A stretch of 64,000 nucleotides of DNA, from assembly GCA_014238155.1 (NCBI GenBank), contig JABABQ010000034.1:62001-126000 (forward strand), in the 5' to 3' direction. Position 1 is the first letter of the stretch; every line of letters begins with the position of its first letter. The notes under the pieces were generated by a model. The model did not search any database. It saw only the letters and a list, made by a program, of their open reading frames with translations, and had not been told where the DNA came from. The position numbers and the translations under genes are program-made. Below are positions 18,078-26,576 of this stretch, one piece after another. The stretch comes from Rhizobiaceae bacterium (GTDB lineage Bacteria > Pseudomonadota > Alphaproteobacteria > Rhizobiales > Rhizobiaceae).

Positions 18078-19280
18078 TCAACGCTCCTTCAATGCAACTG
18101 AACTGTTGTAGATATTCATCGCCGCTGAAATCAGCAGTGACACGACTAGATAGAACAACATAACCAGCAGCAGCGTTTCCATCTCCCGTCCGGTCTGGTT
18201 GAGGGTAATTCCACCCAAAGTTCCGGTAATATCCATGTAACCCACCGCAATCGCCAAAGACGAGTTCTTGGTCAGATTGAGATATTGAGAGATCAAAGGC
18301 GGAATAATGATCCGCAGCGCCTGCGGCAACACGACCAGGTTCATTGTCCGGCTCGCCGGTAACCCCAGTGACGATGCCGCCTCGGTCTGACCGTGGCTGA
18401 TAGCCTGAATGCCGGCACGTACGTTTTCAGCAATAAATGCGCCAGTATAGAGCGACAGTGCCAGCCACAGGGCCATGAAACTGTTGCGCACATAAAGACC
18501 ACCCTGAAAGTTAAAGCCCTTCAATTCAGGTAGTTCCAGACCGATGGGCATGCCCAATATGAAATACATCAAAAAGGTTGGCACAATGATGATGCCCAAG
18601 CGTATCCACAAAACTGGCAGAATTTCACCTGTTGCTTGCTGACGGGCAGCCGCCCACCGCTTGAAGATCCAGGCAGCGACCAATGAGGCTAGAAACAATA
18701 TCCCCAAAAACATCGCACCGCTTTCAAATACCGGTGCTGGCAGATAAAAACCGCGGTTGGTTGGGACAAATCCACCCCCCAGAAGCGGCACGGCTTGTCT
18801 CGGCGACGGCAGAATTGCTGAAAATGCGGTGCTGGCCAACAAGATCCAAAGCAAAACGGGAACGTTGCGAAGACCTTCAATATAGATGGTCATCAATCGC
18901 GAGACGAGCCAGTTTTTAGAAAGACGCGCAACACCCACTGCGACACCAATAACTGTCGCGAATATGCACCCCAAAACGGCCACCACAAGAGTATTGAGAA
19001 TGCCAACCACCGCGGCGCGCCAATGAGGTGAATCCGAACTATAGTCAATCAGGCGTTGATTGATGTCGTAGGAAGCCGCGTCGAACAAAAAACTGAAGGA
19101 AAAATCTTTCCCCAGTTCTCTGAAATTCTCAACAACGTTGTTTACCAGCCAAGCAACGGCCAGCATGAACATCATGATTGTAACAACTTGAATTGTGTAG
19201 GAGCGATAACGCTTATCGTAAATAAGCTGGCTTATACGAAACGGTTCCGCTTCGTCGGCAAAATCGGAGGCAACGGTCAT
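18078..19280 (-). CDS. aapQ: General L-amino acid ABC transporter, permease AapQ
   Basis: 400-residue permease homologous to AapM. The EAA loop (QTEAASSLGLPASRTMNLVV then LPQALRIIIPPLISQYLNL) and the ENVRAGIQAISHGQ segment are diagnostic for polar amino acid permeases. Multiple hydrophobic helices begin near residue 30 (IMMFMLAVAWLVNNVV). It is separated from aapJ by 143 bases that hold a hairpin, so its expression may be lower than that of the binding protein. Confidence 0.95.
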   Translation of the reverse strand: MTVASDFADEAEPFRISQLIYDKRYRSYTIQVVTIMMFMLAVAWLVNNVVENFRELGKDFSFSFLFDAASYDINQRLIDYSSDSPHWRAAVVGILNTLVVAVLGCIFATVIGVAVGVARLSKNWLVSRLMTIYIEGLRNVPVLLWILLASTAFSAILPSPRQAVPLLGGGFVPTNRGFYLPAPVFESGAMFLGILFLASLVAAWIFKRWAAARQQATGEILPVLWIRLGIIIVPTFLMYFILGMPIGLELPELKGFNFQGGLYVRNSFMALWLALSLYTGAFIAENVRAGIQAISHGQTEAASSLGLPASRTMNLVVLPQALRIIIPPLISQYLNLTKNSSLAIAVGYMDITGTLGGITLNQTGREMETLLLVMLFYLVVSLLISAAMNIYNSSVALKER

Positions 19281-19380
19281 CAGAAGGACGCCTGTTTTCA
19301 GTTAACACTGGAGCTGCCAACCACATCTCAAAAAACTTGCCCAACAGGCTAAAATTTGGAGTTCGAAAGCAGCGGTAGAG

Positions 19381-19412
19381 AAAAGGCGGGTTCCTTTCGA
19401 AACCCGCCTTTT
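19381..19412 (-). terminator. Hairpin between aapJ and aapQ (attenuator / mRNA stabiliser)
   Basis: Perfect arms AAAAGGCGGGTT (19381-19392) and AACCCGCCTTTT (19401-19412) within the aap operon. Stem-loops behind the binding-protein gene commonly cause partial termination or 3' protection of its mRNA, giving an excess of binding protein; that role is inferred. Confidence 0.65.
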
Positions 19413-19423
19413 TTGTTTTTAGT

Positions 19424-20446
19424 TTACCGAAGTGGTGCGGCGTAGAGAAGACCACCATCACCCGGCAGCGCGTTCAAGCCGCGTGCCAGAGCAATCGGCG
19501 TATCCGGGCCGATGTAGCGGTTGAAGATCTCGGCGTAGTTACCACCAGCTTTAATGGCGTCCATACCCCATGACTTTGGCAGACCAAGCTTGGAACCGAA
19601 GTCATCCAGTGTACCCAACATACGCAGAACTTCCTTGTCCTTTGAAGACTTGGAGATTTCATCTGCGTTTGCAGCTGTTACGCCTTTTTCTTCAGCGATA
19701 ACAAGTACATTGCGAACCCATTTAATGATGTCAGCCCACTGGTCGTCGCCGTGGCGGGACAGAGGAGCCAAAGGCTCTTTGGAGATGATTTCTGGCAAAA
19801 GCATGTGTTCATCAGGCTTTTCAAACGAACCGCGTGTAGCGGCAAGACCGGAAGCATCTGTTGTATAGACGTCACAAGCGTTGGCCAGGTATTTTTCCTG
19901 AGCTTCAGCGTTTGTTTCAATCGGAACAGGCTCATAAGTCATGTTGTTCGTATTGAAATAGTCAGCCAGGTTCAGCTCTGTAGTTGTACCAGTCTGAATG
20001 CAGATTGTAGCGCCAGACAGGTTCAGGGCAGACGTTACGCCCAGAGATTTACGAACCATGAAGCCCTGACCATCGTAATAGTTGACCGGAGCGAAAGTGA
20101 ATTTCAGGTCTACATCACGGCTGAAAGTTTCAGTCGTGTTACGAGCCAGCATGTCAACTTCACCGGAAGCCAATGCGGTAAAACGGGTTTTACCTGTGGT
20201 TGGGGTGAATTTAACAGCATTTGCGTCACCGAAGATAGCAGCAGCCACGGCACGGCAAAGCGCTGGGTCGAAACCCTGCCAATCGCCATTATCGTCGGTG
20301 AATGCAAATCCGGGTACACCTGTTGAAACACCGCACTGCATGAAGCCTTTGGCTTTCACGTCGTCCAATGTCGCAGCTGATGCGCTGGTGCCAACTGTAG
20401 CAACAGCTGCAGCACCGAGTGCGAGGGTAAGTAGTTTGATTTTCAT
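19424..20446 (-). CDS. aapJ: General L-amino acid ABC transporter, periplasmic binding protein
   Basis: 340-residue periplasmic solute-binding protein. Signal peptide MKIKLLTLALGAAAVATVGT with likely cleavage after ASA; mature SBP_bac_3 domain with CGVSTGVPGFAFTDDNGDW, WQGFDPALCRAVAAAIFGD and EVDMLARNTTETFSRD. The ATG at 20446 follows AAGG; an upstream extension of the frame to 20665 lacks homology and would bury the signal peptide. First gene of aapJQMP, divergent from metC across a regulatory region of 330 bases. Confidence 0.96.
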   Translation of the reverse strand: MKIKLLTLALGAAAVATVGTSASAATLDDVKAKGFMQCGVSTGVPGFAFTDDNGDWQGFDPALCRAVAAAIFGDANAVKFTPTTGKTRFTALASGEVDMLARNTTETFSRDVDLKFTFAPVNYYDGQGFMVRKSLGVTSALNLSGATICIQTGTTTELNLADYFNTNNMTYEPVPIETNAEAQEKYLANACDVYTTDASGLAATRGSFEKPDEHMLLPEIISKEPLAPLSRHGDDQWADIIKWVRNVLVIAEEKGVTAANADEISKSSKDKEVLRMLGTLDDFGSKLGLPKSWGMDAIKAGGNYAEIFNRYIGPDTPIALARGLNALPGDGGLLYAAPLR

Positions 20447-20703
20447 GGGATAGCAGCCTTTCCTGTTCCATGATGAGATTAGTTCTTCCCGCCAAAGAAA
20501 CTGTACGCGACACGCCATTGAATAAAAAACGTTGGGCCCTGATATGATCAGCACCCGCCCCGTCTCAACTCCCTTAACGTCAACACCCAACCGCCCATTT
20601 GTGGGCAATGTCTTTTCGACTGTTCGAATGTCAGGCCGCGAAGCCCTTTGACGAATGGATAACAAGCTATTATCGCTAACCGGTCAAGGTTATAACTCAC
20701 TGG

Positions 20704-20743
20704 TTTACCATTTTTAGTCACTAAAATTAATGGTTTTGGTAAA
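20704..20743. promoter_or_regulatory. Nested palindrome in the aapJ-metC intergenic region
   Basis: Outer arms TTTACCA (20704-20710) and TGGTAAA (20737-20743); inner perfect palindrome TTTTAGT-C-ACTAAAA (20712-20726). It lies 33 bases before the metC start and on the far side of the aapJ promoter region. A dimeric regulator site, for instance an Lrp/AsnC- or LysR-type protein, is likely; no SAM riboswitch consensus is seen. Confidence 0.45.
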
Positions 20744-20776
20744 CGCGGGAGCTCGAAACGGGAAATACAGAGGCAA

Positions 20777-21970
20777 ATGAGTACAAAAGACGAAATCGCT
20801 GGCAAGACACGCGAACCAGGAATAAATACGCGGCTGGCACATATTGGCAACAACCCACGAGACTTTTACGGCTATGTGAATCCTCCTGTGGTCCGGGCTT
20901 CGACAATTCTCTACCCCGACTACGCAACGATGAGGGATCGCGCACAAAAATATAATTATGGTATTGGTGGCACGCCAACGACCCAGGCGTTGATGGATGC
21001 GCTGACAGAACTTGAATCTGCTGCCGGTACTATTCTTGTGCCATCCGGTTTGGCGGCCATTTCAGTTCCGGTGATGGCGTTTGCTGAAGCCGGCATTCAT
21101 ATGCTGGTGCTCGATTCACTTTATTCACCCAATCGAGAGTTCTGCGATCTGGTTGTTAGCCGGCTGGGCATTGAGATCGAGTATTTCTCGCCCGATATCG
21201 GAGAAGGTTTAGCCAAACTGATGCGCCCGAACACGGGAATTTTGATGTTGGAAGCACCCGGGTCGAATTCGTTCGAAATGTGCGACATTCCGCTACTGAG
21301 CCAAATCGCACATCAGTATAATAAAGACTGCGTTGTGATGATGGACAACACCTGGGGGACACCGCTCTATTTCAAACCGCTGGATCACGGTGTTGATGTT
21401 TCCATTCACGCGCTGACTAAATATCCTTCAGGTCATGCAGACATATTAATGGGTGGTGTTTCGGCCAATGCAACGCATTTCCGAAGATTGCGCAAAGCAT
21501 CTGGAGCCATGGGGATGTGTGTTGGTGGCGACGATGCCTATCTCATTCTACGAGGTTTGCGCACCATGGCGATGCGTCTTCGCCATCACGAAAAGTCGAC
21601 GATGCAGATCTGTAAGTGGTTGCTGGATCATGACCAGGTATCGCGGGTCATGTACCCCGCCCTGCCCGATGATCCCGGCTACCAATTGTGGCAACGAGAT
21701 TTTTCAGGAGCCAGTGGTCTTTTCTCTTTTGTCATCCCCGACAAAACTCCGGACCAGTGCGCGGAGTTTTTAAATGCCCTGCAGATATTCGGCCTGGGCT
21801 ATTCTTGGGCTGGATATGAAAGTCTTGCGGTCATGGCTGACTTTTCAGATCGTAAAATGTGTCATGGGCCAGAAGAAGGAACCACAATCCGCATCCAGGT
21901 GGGTGTTGAAGATGTGGAAGACCTTATGGAGGATCTGTCGCGTGGATTTTCTGCCGTTGCAAAGACCTGA
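20777..21970 (+). CDS. metC: Cystathionine beta-lyase
   Basis: 397-residue PLP enzyme of the Cys/Met metabolism family, cleaving cystathionine to homocysteine in methionine synthesis. Visible: KYNYGIGGTPTTQALMDALT near the N-terminus, cofactor Asp in VVMMDNTWGTP and the Schiff-base lysine in SIHALTKYPSGHAD. The ATG at 20777 follows AGAGG. In Rhizobium leguminosarum metC is likewise beside aapJQMP, which supports the call. Cystathionine gamma-synthase or another family member is less likely. Confidence 0.9.
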   Translation: MSTKDEIAGKTREPGINTRLAHIGNNPRDFYGYVNPPVVRASTILYPDYATMRDRAQKYNYGIGGTPTTQALMDALTELESAAGTILVPSGLAAISVPVMAFAEAGIHMLVLDSLYSPNREFCDLVVSRLGIEIEYFSPDIGEGLAKLMRPNTGILMLEAPGSNSFEMCDIPLLSQIAHQYNKDCVVMMDNTWGTPLYFKPLDHGVDVSIHALTKYPSGHADILMGGVSANATHFRRLRKASGAMGMCVGGDDAYLILRGLRTMAMRLRHHEKSTMQICKWLLDHDQVSRVMYPALPDDPGYQLWQRDFSGASGLFSFVIPDKTPDQCAEFLNALQIFGLGYSWAGYESLAVMADFSDRKMCHGPEEGTTIRIQVGVEDVEDLMEDLSRGFSAVAKT

Positions 21971-21972
21971 AT

Positions 21973-22773
21973 TCAACCGGCGTGGCGCCTGCGGTGGGGT
22001 ATCCAGCTTTTGGATAGTTTGAACATTGTGCCTCGCTGCGCCAACCAGCGAGCTGCAAGCAGGGCAAACCCTGTTCCGAACATCAGACCAGCCAGCGCAT
22101 CGGATGGATAATGGGCATCGACCACGACTCTGCTCAACCCACCCAATAGGCCAAATACCAACCACAACACCCAATATCTGGGATACAGCAGGATCAACGC
22201 CATACAAAATGCACCAGAAGTTGTTGAGTGCCCTGAAGGGAAACTGGCAAAGGTTGATTCGAATGCACCGTAATTGAAATAGTGAGGGCCAAACTCCTCC
22301 AACAAGCGCGGTCGAGCGCGCCCTATCGTATTTTTTATGAAATTGGCTGCAATGCCGGACAGCGCCACAGTGAAAAAAATGAAGTTGACGTCAGCATATA
22401 AGTCGGCGCGTTTGAGCCGAGCGCGCCTTGGTAACTGAGACCAGGGGCTGATCGACAAACAGAGCCCAAATATTGCCGTGATCACCAGGATCCATCCACT
22501 GGTTCCGGTCAGCGTGATCAGTTCAAACACGGTTACGGTAAAGCTGTCGGAAGGAATTTCTTGCCGTTTCCATCGCACCAAATCGGCGTCAAGAAGCAGA
22601 AACAGCCACGCAATAGCGACAGTCAAAACCAAAATCCAAATCCAAAATCTGCTTTTTGACGGCAACAGACCTTGATTGACACCAGCCCGTCTGGGCCTGA
22701 AACTGCGTTGCCAGGCACCGACAAACGTGTCGCGGCTGCGCTGTAGGGCATTTTTGTTATTAGACCGGTTCAT
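21973..22773 (-). CDS. PAP2 family phosphatase (membrane)
   Basis: Integral membrane acid phosphatase / phosphatidate- or undecaprenyl-phosphatase type. All three PAP2 motifs are present: KNTIGRARP, FPSGHSTTSG and SRVVVDAHYPSD, with six hydrophobic helices. An N-terminal basic region of about 35 residues precedes the first helix. I use the ATG at 22773; the frame is open to a TTG at 22860, which would overlap the PAS gene by 26 bases. Substrate is unknown. Its stop lies two bases from that of metC (convergent). Confidence 0.87.
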   Translation of the reverse strand: MNRSNNKNALQRSRDTFVGAWQRSFRPRRAGVNQGLLPSKSRFWIWILVLTVAIAWLFLLLDADLVRWKRQEIPSDSFTVTVFELITLTGTSGWILVITAIFGLCLSISPWSQLPRRARLKRADLYADVNFIFFTVALSGIAANFIKNTIGRARPRLLEEFGPHYFNYGAFESTFASFPSGHSTTSGAFCMALILLYPRYWVLWLVFGLLGGLSRVVVDAHYPSDALAGLMFGTGFALLAARWLAQRGTMFKLSKSWIPHRRRHAG

Positions 22774-22834
22774 GCCCCACTGGAAATGCTCGACGGAAAT
22801 ATATTGAGGGGTGTAGTCGGGCAGTGGAGAAACG

Positions 22835-23599
22835 TCAATCAACTCGCCCGATTGGCTCAAAATCGACCCCGTCGACGCCCAGCAACAATTCCCGGGAAAT
22901 GTCTGTCATTGTCACGATCGCTCCTGCCAAAGTTCCAGCTTCATCGAAATGCGGTTGCATGCGGCATTTCATATAGGTTGGCGTATCAGAACCGGATTCA
23001 TCCAGCAGATGAGCATACTCAACAACATCACCGCTGAAGCAACGGTGAAAGAACGCTTTTGCCCGGCCATTAAATCTGTCATCACCGATGACTTCAGCAA
23101 CGTGCTGGCCGCCTATATCACTTGGACTGCAGCCATAATTGGCGGCATTGGATCGCGATGTGTATTGGTACCGATGTTCCAGATCAATCAATGATATTCG
23201 GTTTGCAGAATTATTTATCAGCGCCGAAACGTCACAATATTGCGGGATGGCTTGGACCAGCGATTCAGGTAACATGTATTCCCGCAGCAATTGTGCGATT
23301 ATCGCCACATCTGCCTTACGGGACAAAGAGTTACCCCGTTGATCCAGATCACCAAGAAAAAACACCAGATGTTTGTAGGCTTCCTGGCGGTCGCTGGCGC
23401 GATATTTCTTCAATGCAACCAGCAATTTTTGCAATTGATGATCGAGAAACTGAATTGCATCAATTTCGCGATCTGCTTCGATTTCAACACGCAATTGATC
23501 ATCAATTGAATTGTAATGACTGATCAACATGTCCAGTTTTGTCGCCGAATTGCTTCTTGATTTATTTAGCAGCAATGGCTCAATGACTGGACGGTTCAA
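22835..23599 (-). CDS. PAS domain protein coupled to the LuxR-type gene
   Basis: 254 residues. The N-terminal half is helical and of unknown family (SATKLDMLISHYNSIDDQLR); the C-terminal half is a PAS domain (ISLIDLEHRYQYTSRSNAANYGCSPSDIGGQHVAEVIGD, ending AGAIVTMTDISRELLLGV; strings given in part). No histidine kinase, GGDEF or HTH follows, so output must be by protein contact. Its ATG overlaps the stop of the luxR-type gene by four bases, implying translational coupling and a shared function. Confidence 0.7.
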   Translation of the reverse strand: MNRPVIEPLLLNKSRSNSATKLDMLISHYNSIDDQLRVEIEADREIDAIQFLDHQLQKLLVALKKYRASDRQEAYKHLVFFLGDLDQRGNSLSRKADVAIIAQLLREYMLPESLVQAIPQYCDVSALINNSANRISLIDLEHRYQYTSRSNAANYGCSPSDIGGQHVAEVIGDDRFNGRAKAFFHRCFSGDVVEYAHLLDESGSDTPTYMKCRMQPHFDEAGTLAGAIVTMTDISRELLLGVDGVDFEPIGRVD

Positions 23600-24396
23600 T
23601 GGGCAACTTCTTTGTGAAATATGATTCCGTCGGAAAGGTGTGCTCCGGATGGAATTTCACCAAGTATTACCGAGCGATACACAGTCGCCGCACGGTTCGA
23701 AGTTCCCAGGCGTTTTGCTGCCGATTCAAATAGCAAGCGTACCGCCATGGAGCTTAGTTCAAGATGTTGGCCAATCTCTTCATCACACAGACCTTCACAG
23801 GCCAGCAGCACGGTGTCTCTTTGTGTCTTGGTGAGCACCTTCTTTTCGAAGAGTTTGGATACATCAGGAAAACGCGCCACGAACGCGGCAACGAAATGTG
23901 AACAGGCATCACTAACCAAGGTGCGTACCGCTCCGGTAAATGATGATCCGCCCAATCCAACAGTGATCAACGAGAGCCCACTGCCGATCATGATCGGAAC
24001 AATGGCGATATTTTGATGACCGGTTTTTTCCAGCTCCTTAAAGAAACGACGATCATTCAACCCTTTGTATTGTGACCGGTCGATCGATTCCAGGCTAAAC
24101 GGGCGTAACCGCTTAATCGCCTCGCGGGAAAACGGGCAACCGTCGGGGTATCCCGGGCCGGTTCGAAATTGCTGCATGGCTTCATGGTAGGCGGAATAAG
24201 GGCGCAGGATATTAGCCCGGTCTCCGACATCGCAAAATTTCACAGACAATAACTGGACGTCAATACGTTTCATGAACTGGGCAAATTCCCGACATGCCCC
24301 GCGCAAATCGATAGTGAACCCGATATTTGCTATTGCCTTTTGCAGATCCAGATTGAATTCGACGATCTCGCCCGGCTCGACAGATTTTTGATACAT
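23596..24396 (-). CDS. LuxR family transcriptional regulator (solo)
   Basis: 266 residues: an N-terminal autoinducer-binding-like region (about 15-175, ending VRTLVSDACSHFV) and a C-terminal GerE/LuxR HTH (LTKTQRDTVLLACEGLCDEE then IGQHLELSSMAVRLLFESAA). The HTH departs from the usual consensus (typically LTxREREVLxxxAxGxSNxEIA). No luxI gene is in the window. The first gene of a two-gene unit with the PAS protein. Ligand unknown; the fold of the N-terminal region is inferred from layout. Confidence 0.72.
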   Translation of the reverse strand: MYQKSVEPGEIVEFNLDLQKAIANIGFTIDLRGACREFAQFMKRIDVQLLSVKFCDVGDRANILRPYSAYHEAMQQFRTGPGYPDGCPFSREAIKRLRPFSLESIDRSQYKGLNDRRFFKELEKTGHQNIAIVPIMIGSGLSLITVGLGGSSFTGAVRTLVSDACSHFVAAFVARFPDVSKLFEKKVLTKTQRDTVLLACEGLCDEEIGQHLELSSMAVRLLFESAAKRLGTSNRAATVYRSVILGEIPSGAHLSDGIIFHKEVAH

Positions 24397-24524
24397 GCTG
24401 CCCTTCGCATCCCCCGTGATTCTTTCCCCAGAATACCTTTTTGAGCGGACTTACGCAATTATTGGGACTATTGAGGGCCTCACCACCCGGCACTGTTGCA
24501 TGATCAAACAGTCTGACAATCAAA
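24397..24524. other. Gene-free interval between luxR-type gene and attR-like repeat
   Basis: Leader region of the minus-strand luxR-type gene. No lux-box-like palindrome or terminator is evident. Confidence 0.5.
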
Positions 24525-24579
24525 TTATTGGCGATCCCTGGAGGATTCTAACCTCCGACCTACTGCTTAGAAGGCAGTT
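24525..24579 (-). repeat. Partial tRNA-Arg copy (attR-like direct repeat)
   Basis: 55 bases identical to 26306-26360 except T for G at 24549, within the T-loop. It covers the 3' portion of the tRNA from the anticodon arm to CCA and six bases beyond. It cannot be a functional tRNA because the 5' half is absent. Confidence 0.9.
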
Positions 24580-24731
24580 CCTTGTTCTCGGCATGAAAAA
24601 CACCTTCCTTCATCAAATGAAAAGTGTTCATCAAACCGGGGGAACTCCAGGCCAATACTGGGCTTGCAAAGAGAAATGTGAGTTTGTCCAATGCTGAACG
24701 CGGCGACAGCAATCGCTTGAGACCAGGCGGA

Positions 24732-24983
24732 CTATTTGGATATTTTTTTGAACCGAAATGGAGCACCAGGTATCTTGCGTAATGTCTGAGGTGGTTCCCC
24801 CATCATATAATGATTCCATTGGCAGACCTGAACTGCCCAGGCCTCACCTTTGCTTTTTGCAAGCATAGATCTTAAGCAATTTTTGTACGGGGTGAAATAG
24901 GCAAGGCTAATTACCACGACAGCCGCGCTTACGCCCATTCCCATCACTACTATTGAGGCAACTGTAAATTTGTTGAGTACCAT
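24732..24983 (-). CDS. Small membrane/exported protein of unknown function
   Basis: 83 residues with one hydrophobic segment (about residues 6-30, TVASIVVMGMGVSAAVVVIS) and a short polar C-terminus with two cysteines. GGAGG lies ten bases before the ATG, a good ribosome-binding site. I recognise no family. It sits inside the repeat-bounded element, in the same direction as the secreted-protein gene at 25144-25539, and may be cargo. Confidence 0.5.
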   Translation of the reverse strand: MVLNKFTVASIVVMGMGVSAAVVVISLAYFTPYKNCLRSMLAKSKGEAWAVQVCQWNHYMMGEPPQTLRKIPGAPFRFKKISK

Positions 24984-25143
24984 AATCTTTCACCCTCCAA
25001 ATCTGACTCGCGTTCCATGACGACTGCTAAATGTTTCTGGATACGAAGCAGGAGGAGACATGAGAGGATGCTCCAGAATCTCCACTAGCTTTCGCGTCTG
25101 GATAATCCGGGAAGGGCCTGCAAGCCCCTCCCTGATTGTCCAG

Positions 25144-25539
25144 TTAGCGCCGCTTAACGGTCACAGTCCGCCGAGGCTTCGACGGTGCTAGTGCAACGTG
25201 GTTTAAGCATGCCTGGGCAATGGCAGAACAGCTGTAGTTCTGTTCGATACCATCCTTGCTACAGCGGATTTGTTTACTCTGAGCAGTAGTCCAGTCTGCA
25301 TAACGGCTGCTCAGGGAACGGCGAACGTTTGCTTTCCAGTTTGACATGGCTGAGCGCATGGCTTGCCGCTTATTGTCACGGACCGCAACGCCCTGAAATA
25401 AGCGGCGGGGGCATATTCTCCCAAGCGAAATTGCAGGTTGCTTATAGAATGCGGCAAACTTTACTGTCTGAGCTGAACTCTGACTGGTTGCCATCAAAAC
25501 ACCGACAGCAATTAACGTGAATGTAGTTTTCCTAAACAT
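25144..25539 (-). CDS. Small secreted protein of unknown function
   Basis: About 131 residues. Signal peptide MFRKTTFTLIAVGVLMATSQ with cleavage likely after SSA. The mature part has a W...YADW...IRC...C...C layout (NWKANVRRSL, SSRYADWTTAQSKQIRCSKD, SCSAIAQACL) seen in short Rhizobiales secreted proteins without known role, followed by a basic tail. Start at 25539 has GGGA nine bases upstream. A GGGAGGGGC/GCCCTTCCC inverted repeat (25109-25132) follows the stop but lacks a T-tract. Inside the mini-element. Confidence 0.6.
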   Translation of the reverse strand: MFRKTTFTLIAVGVLMATSQSSAQTVKFAAFYKQPAISLGRICPRRLFQGVAVRDNKRQAMRSAMSNWKANVRRSLSSRYADWTTAQSKQIRCSKDGIEQNYSCSAIAQACLNHVALAPSKPRRTVTVKRR

Positions 25540-25831
25540 TGTATTTCCCACTTATGATTGTCAGATGGGTTTCATCTGAGTGTGCATTGGCAATGATTTC
25601 AGTTGACTAGATTTAAGATGAAGAGGCCTTGAACGGCCCGTTCATTTTGAATTCATGTCAGTAAAGTGGTCATTGCAATCACAACCTTTGAAAAGGACAG
25701 AGCCATGTGGGAAAGCAATGCGTTACTGACTGCTGCTGCATTGGAAACCGGGGGCGTGGTCACGCTACAGAATTGCAGTTAATTTAAAGACGCGCCCCGA
25801 TGGTGGTGGATGGCGGGATGTTGATGAATTC

Positions 25832-26221
25832 ATGCCCTGCCAGTTCGCAGATCAGCACTTTGGTGGTTCGCGGTGCTGGCTAACGTGCCTTTCATGCAGT
25901 CGCCGGTGCTCGATCACCTATGGGGGCAGTTTGTTCAGGTGCAGAAAATGTCACAATCCGGTCCACCATTCCCAAAATGATGATAACTTTGATCGGATTA
26001 TGAGCAAGGCCGACAAGCTTTGTAAGAAGGTCGGCGGAAGTGGGAACCATCGGGATTGGTTGCCCGAACGCCCGAGGGGAATGCATCGTCGAACATACGA
26101 TAAGCATCATCACCAGTTCTATCGATTGGTGGAAGCTAAAGAGCAGCAGTTGGAGGTCATGATGAAACAGATCAAATCAGATCGGGACGGATTGGTCGCA
26201 ATTCTCGGAAAGCTTGTGTGA
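25832..26221 (+). pseudogene. Zinc-ribbon hypothetical protein, N-terminus probably frameshifted
   Basis: 129 residues visible. Two Cys-x2-Cys pairs (CLSC, CRKC) in WLTCLSCSRRCSITYGGS and FRCRKCHNPVHHSQ form a zinc ribbon, followed by PERPRGMHRRTYDKH and a helical end. This matches, from memory, a family of alphaproteobacterial hypothetical proteins whose members start about 60 residues earlier. The reading frame is open back to 25730, and a separate ATG at 25705 with a good Shine-Dalgarno opens another frame (ALLTAAALETGG) that ends at 25782. A single frameshift near 25730-25780 would join them. Inside the mini-element. Confidence 0.5.
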
Positions 26222-26309
26222 ATCTGATCGTTTTGGAACCCCAATCTAATTATTCGTGCAATTGCCGAGCTTTTAAGGGGGATAAATAATTATTTTCATT
26301 CGATTTTAT

Positions 26310-26386
26310 TGGCGATCCCTGGAGGATTCGAACCTCCGACCTACTGCTTAGAAGGCAGTTGCTCTATCCAGCTGAGCTAAGGGACC
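26310..26386 (-). tRNA. tRNA-Arg (anticodon TCT)
   Basis: Minus-strand cloverleaf of 77 nt with encoded CCA: acceptor GGTCCCT/AGGGATC, D-arm AGCTCAGCTGGATAGAGC, anticodon loop CTTCTAA, T-arm GGAGGTTCGAATCCTCC. Its 3' part is supplied by the right-hand repeat of the mini-element. Confidence 0.95.
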
Positions 26387-26576
26387 GTTTGGAAATTTAC
26401 TATGGCAAGCAACGAATTGTCGCAATGGAAAATTTTACCAAAACTCACCGATTATTGCCAATTTCGCGTGCGAGAGGCACCGCAGCTCACCACATCCATG
26501 CACCCAAAACATTGCCAGTGGGACCAAACACTCTCATCGGGAAAAGTTCCGATCAGAGTTTTTGCGAAAAAAACCG

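Larger units (their letters stand above)
24525..26360. mobile_element. Putative tRNA-Arg-integrated mini-element bounded by 55-bp direct repeats
   Basis: The last 55 bases of the tRNA-Arg region (26306-26360: anticodon arm, T arm, acceptor, CCA and flank) recur at 24525-24579 with a single mismatch. The copies are 1,781 bases apart and the left copy diverges abruptly after the anticodon stem. This is the pattern left by tyrosine-recombinase integration into a tRNA 3' end. No integrase, excisionase or replication gene is inside; the contents are two small exported-protein genes and a zinc-ribbon gene with a damaged N-terminus. It is either a remnant or a non-autonomous element. Confidence 0.7.

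Noticed and set aside
20447-20776. Possible SAM-II riboswitch ahead of metC
   Set aside because: I could not find the conserved SAM-II core; the palindromes there fit a protein operator better.
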